Origin: Cristatella mucedo
Taxonomy: Eukaryota; Bryozoa; Phylactolaemata; Cristatellidae
Direction of reading: 5' to 3'
Assembly (NCBI GenBank): GCA_009760855.2
Contig: WPIO01000071.1
Location: forward strand, 1-40,000
DNA: 40,000 nucleotides
In this document: piece by piece, positions 11,207 through 40,000 of the stretch
Numbering within the stretch: position 1 is the stretch's first letter
Layout of the letters: each line of letters opens with the position of its first letter
The notes under the pieces: generated by a model
Told to the model about the DNA's origin: nothing
Seen by the model: only the letters and a program-made list of their open reading frames with translations
The model's database searches: none
Made by a program: the position numbers and the translations under genes

Positions 11207-11240
11207 GAGACACGACGAGCCAGCGTCGATGTCGTGTCTC
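11207..11240. repeat. Inverted repeat at the Gemin5 cleavage region
   Basis: Arms GAGACACGAC and GTCGTGTCTC (11207-11216 and 11231-11240) are perfectly complementary with a 14-nt loop. They directly abut the AATAAA, so in the pre-mRNA the hairpin spans the likely cleavage site. Confidence 0.75.
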
Positions 11241-11246
11241 TTTATT
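11241..11246 (-). terminator. Polyadenylation signal of the Gemin5 gene
   Basis: AATAAA on the minus strand, 371 nt below the TAG and followed by a GU/U-rich segment. A 10-bp hairpin (11207-11240) lies immediately downstream. It is the first canonical signal after exon 24 in the direction of transcription, so it probably ends the mRNA. The terminal acceptor between 11570 and 11247 is not resolved; AGs at about 11395-11425 are candidates. Confidence 0.65.
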
Positions 11247-11616
11247 AGCAGATAGCCGATGCTGGAAGGAGGCCCGCAAGGGAGAGCACAGGACGCGCTT
11301 GGCACGACGTCGTCTGCTCAATCGGTAGTAGGTCAAGGTGGCCTACATGCCAAAGTCTCGTCAATGAGGAATAGTTCAGTTCGAGCTCCTTGCTGCTGCT
11401 GCTGCTGCCAGCCTCAGCGGCGGCAGCAGCAGCCACGTCACCCTCGGCACGGTGGGCGTCAACGGCAGCGGCGTGCCTCGTTCTGATTCGTCCTCGCTAG
11501 CGAGTCCGGCTCGAGCCAGTTCCGCCTCGAGTCAGCCAGCAAGCAGGCGACAGCGACAAGAGGCACTCACCAGCGAAAACACGGTGCTCGAGCTGTGGGC
11601 ATGGCAGCACAAGCAG

Positions 11617-39668
<28,052 letters not shown>

Positions 39669-40000
39669 GGCTGGGGTATCCCAAAACCCACGCGGCCGGT
39701 CGCAGTAGTGACGCAGTAGTTACACACCTAGGACGTACAATGCGCAATGTAAGAGTTTTAAAGAGTGATCTTTGCATTTAGAATATTTTTTTCGCTTTAA
39801 ATTTGATAATTACCTATCCAAGTGATGCAGGGTCCATATCAAGTGGCATCTTTTTCGTGCCGACGTAGTAATCTAGCATCCGCCTGGGGCGTGGCCGCCG
39901 AAGCCATTCGCTGGGCAGAGTTGGGCTGAGTGTTATCCACTTAAAAAGCCAAAGCAAAGTAAAATTGCAAGTTTTAGGATTTAAATTTTCAATATTTTAA
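39669..40000. other. Upstream flank of Gemin5
   Basis: AT-richer sequence before the start codon. It must hold the 5' UTR and perhaps the promoter, but I see no convincing TATA or initiator and no neighbouring gene. Confidence 0.4.

Overview
This window is from a metazoan nuclear genome. The evidence is a spliced gene with GT-AG introns and one GC-AG intron, AATAAA polyadenylation, LINE and tRNA-derived SINE retrotransposons, a TIR transposon, roughly 170-bp satellites and long microsatellites. The protein is clearly animal but diverged from vertebrates, with long alanine/serine linkers. An invertebrate, possibly a spiralian or flatworm-like animal, seems most likely. The species cannot be fixed from this sequence.

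The window holds one gene I can establish: a minus-strand orthologue of Gemin5, the snRNA-binding subunit of the SMN complex. The start codon is at 39668, the first in-frame stop is at 11619..11617, and AATAAA is at 11246..11241. I could follow 24 coding exons (5331 nt, 1776 codons plus stop), and reading phase is conserved across all 23 junctions. Exons 1-12 encode the two WD40 propellers that in the family bind the Sm site and m7G cap of pre-snRNA. Exons 13-15 encode a Lys/Ala/Ser-rich linker. Exons 16-21 encode the helical TPR-like dimerisation module. Exons 22-24 encode the C-terminal RNA-binding region, which ends at a TAG just before a stretch that still looks homologous.

Region by region: 1-1150 is a degenerate satellite interrupted by a SINE. 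1180-1740 is GC-rich with a doubtful exon. 1741-2680 is a LINE inserted into an opposite copy of its own family. About 3880-6760 is a second satellite of ~170-bp units. 7165-9415 holds two LINE relics, followed by a TATA-containing 300-bp repeat. 11.2-39.7 kb is the Gemin5 gene. Its introns carry a nearly intact LINE reverse transcriptase (23.1-25.1 kb, antisense to the gene), many LINE 3' tails, two SINE copies, two more 300-bp repeats, a ~1-kb TIR element (33.5-34.5 kb), (GA)n/(CA)n/(TA)n tracts up to 520 bp, and several perfect or near-perfect hairpins.

No bacterial-type operon, CRISPR array or second complete gene is visible. The most useful results are the Gemin5 exon model, its C-terminal stop and tandem splice acceptors, the LINE-in-LINE insertion with its proliferating tail, the SINE and satellite families, and the hairpins just upstream of two splice acceptors.
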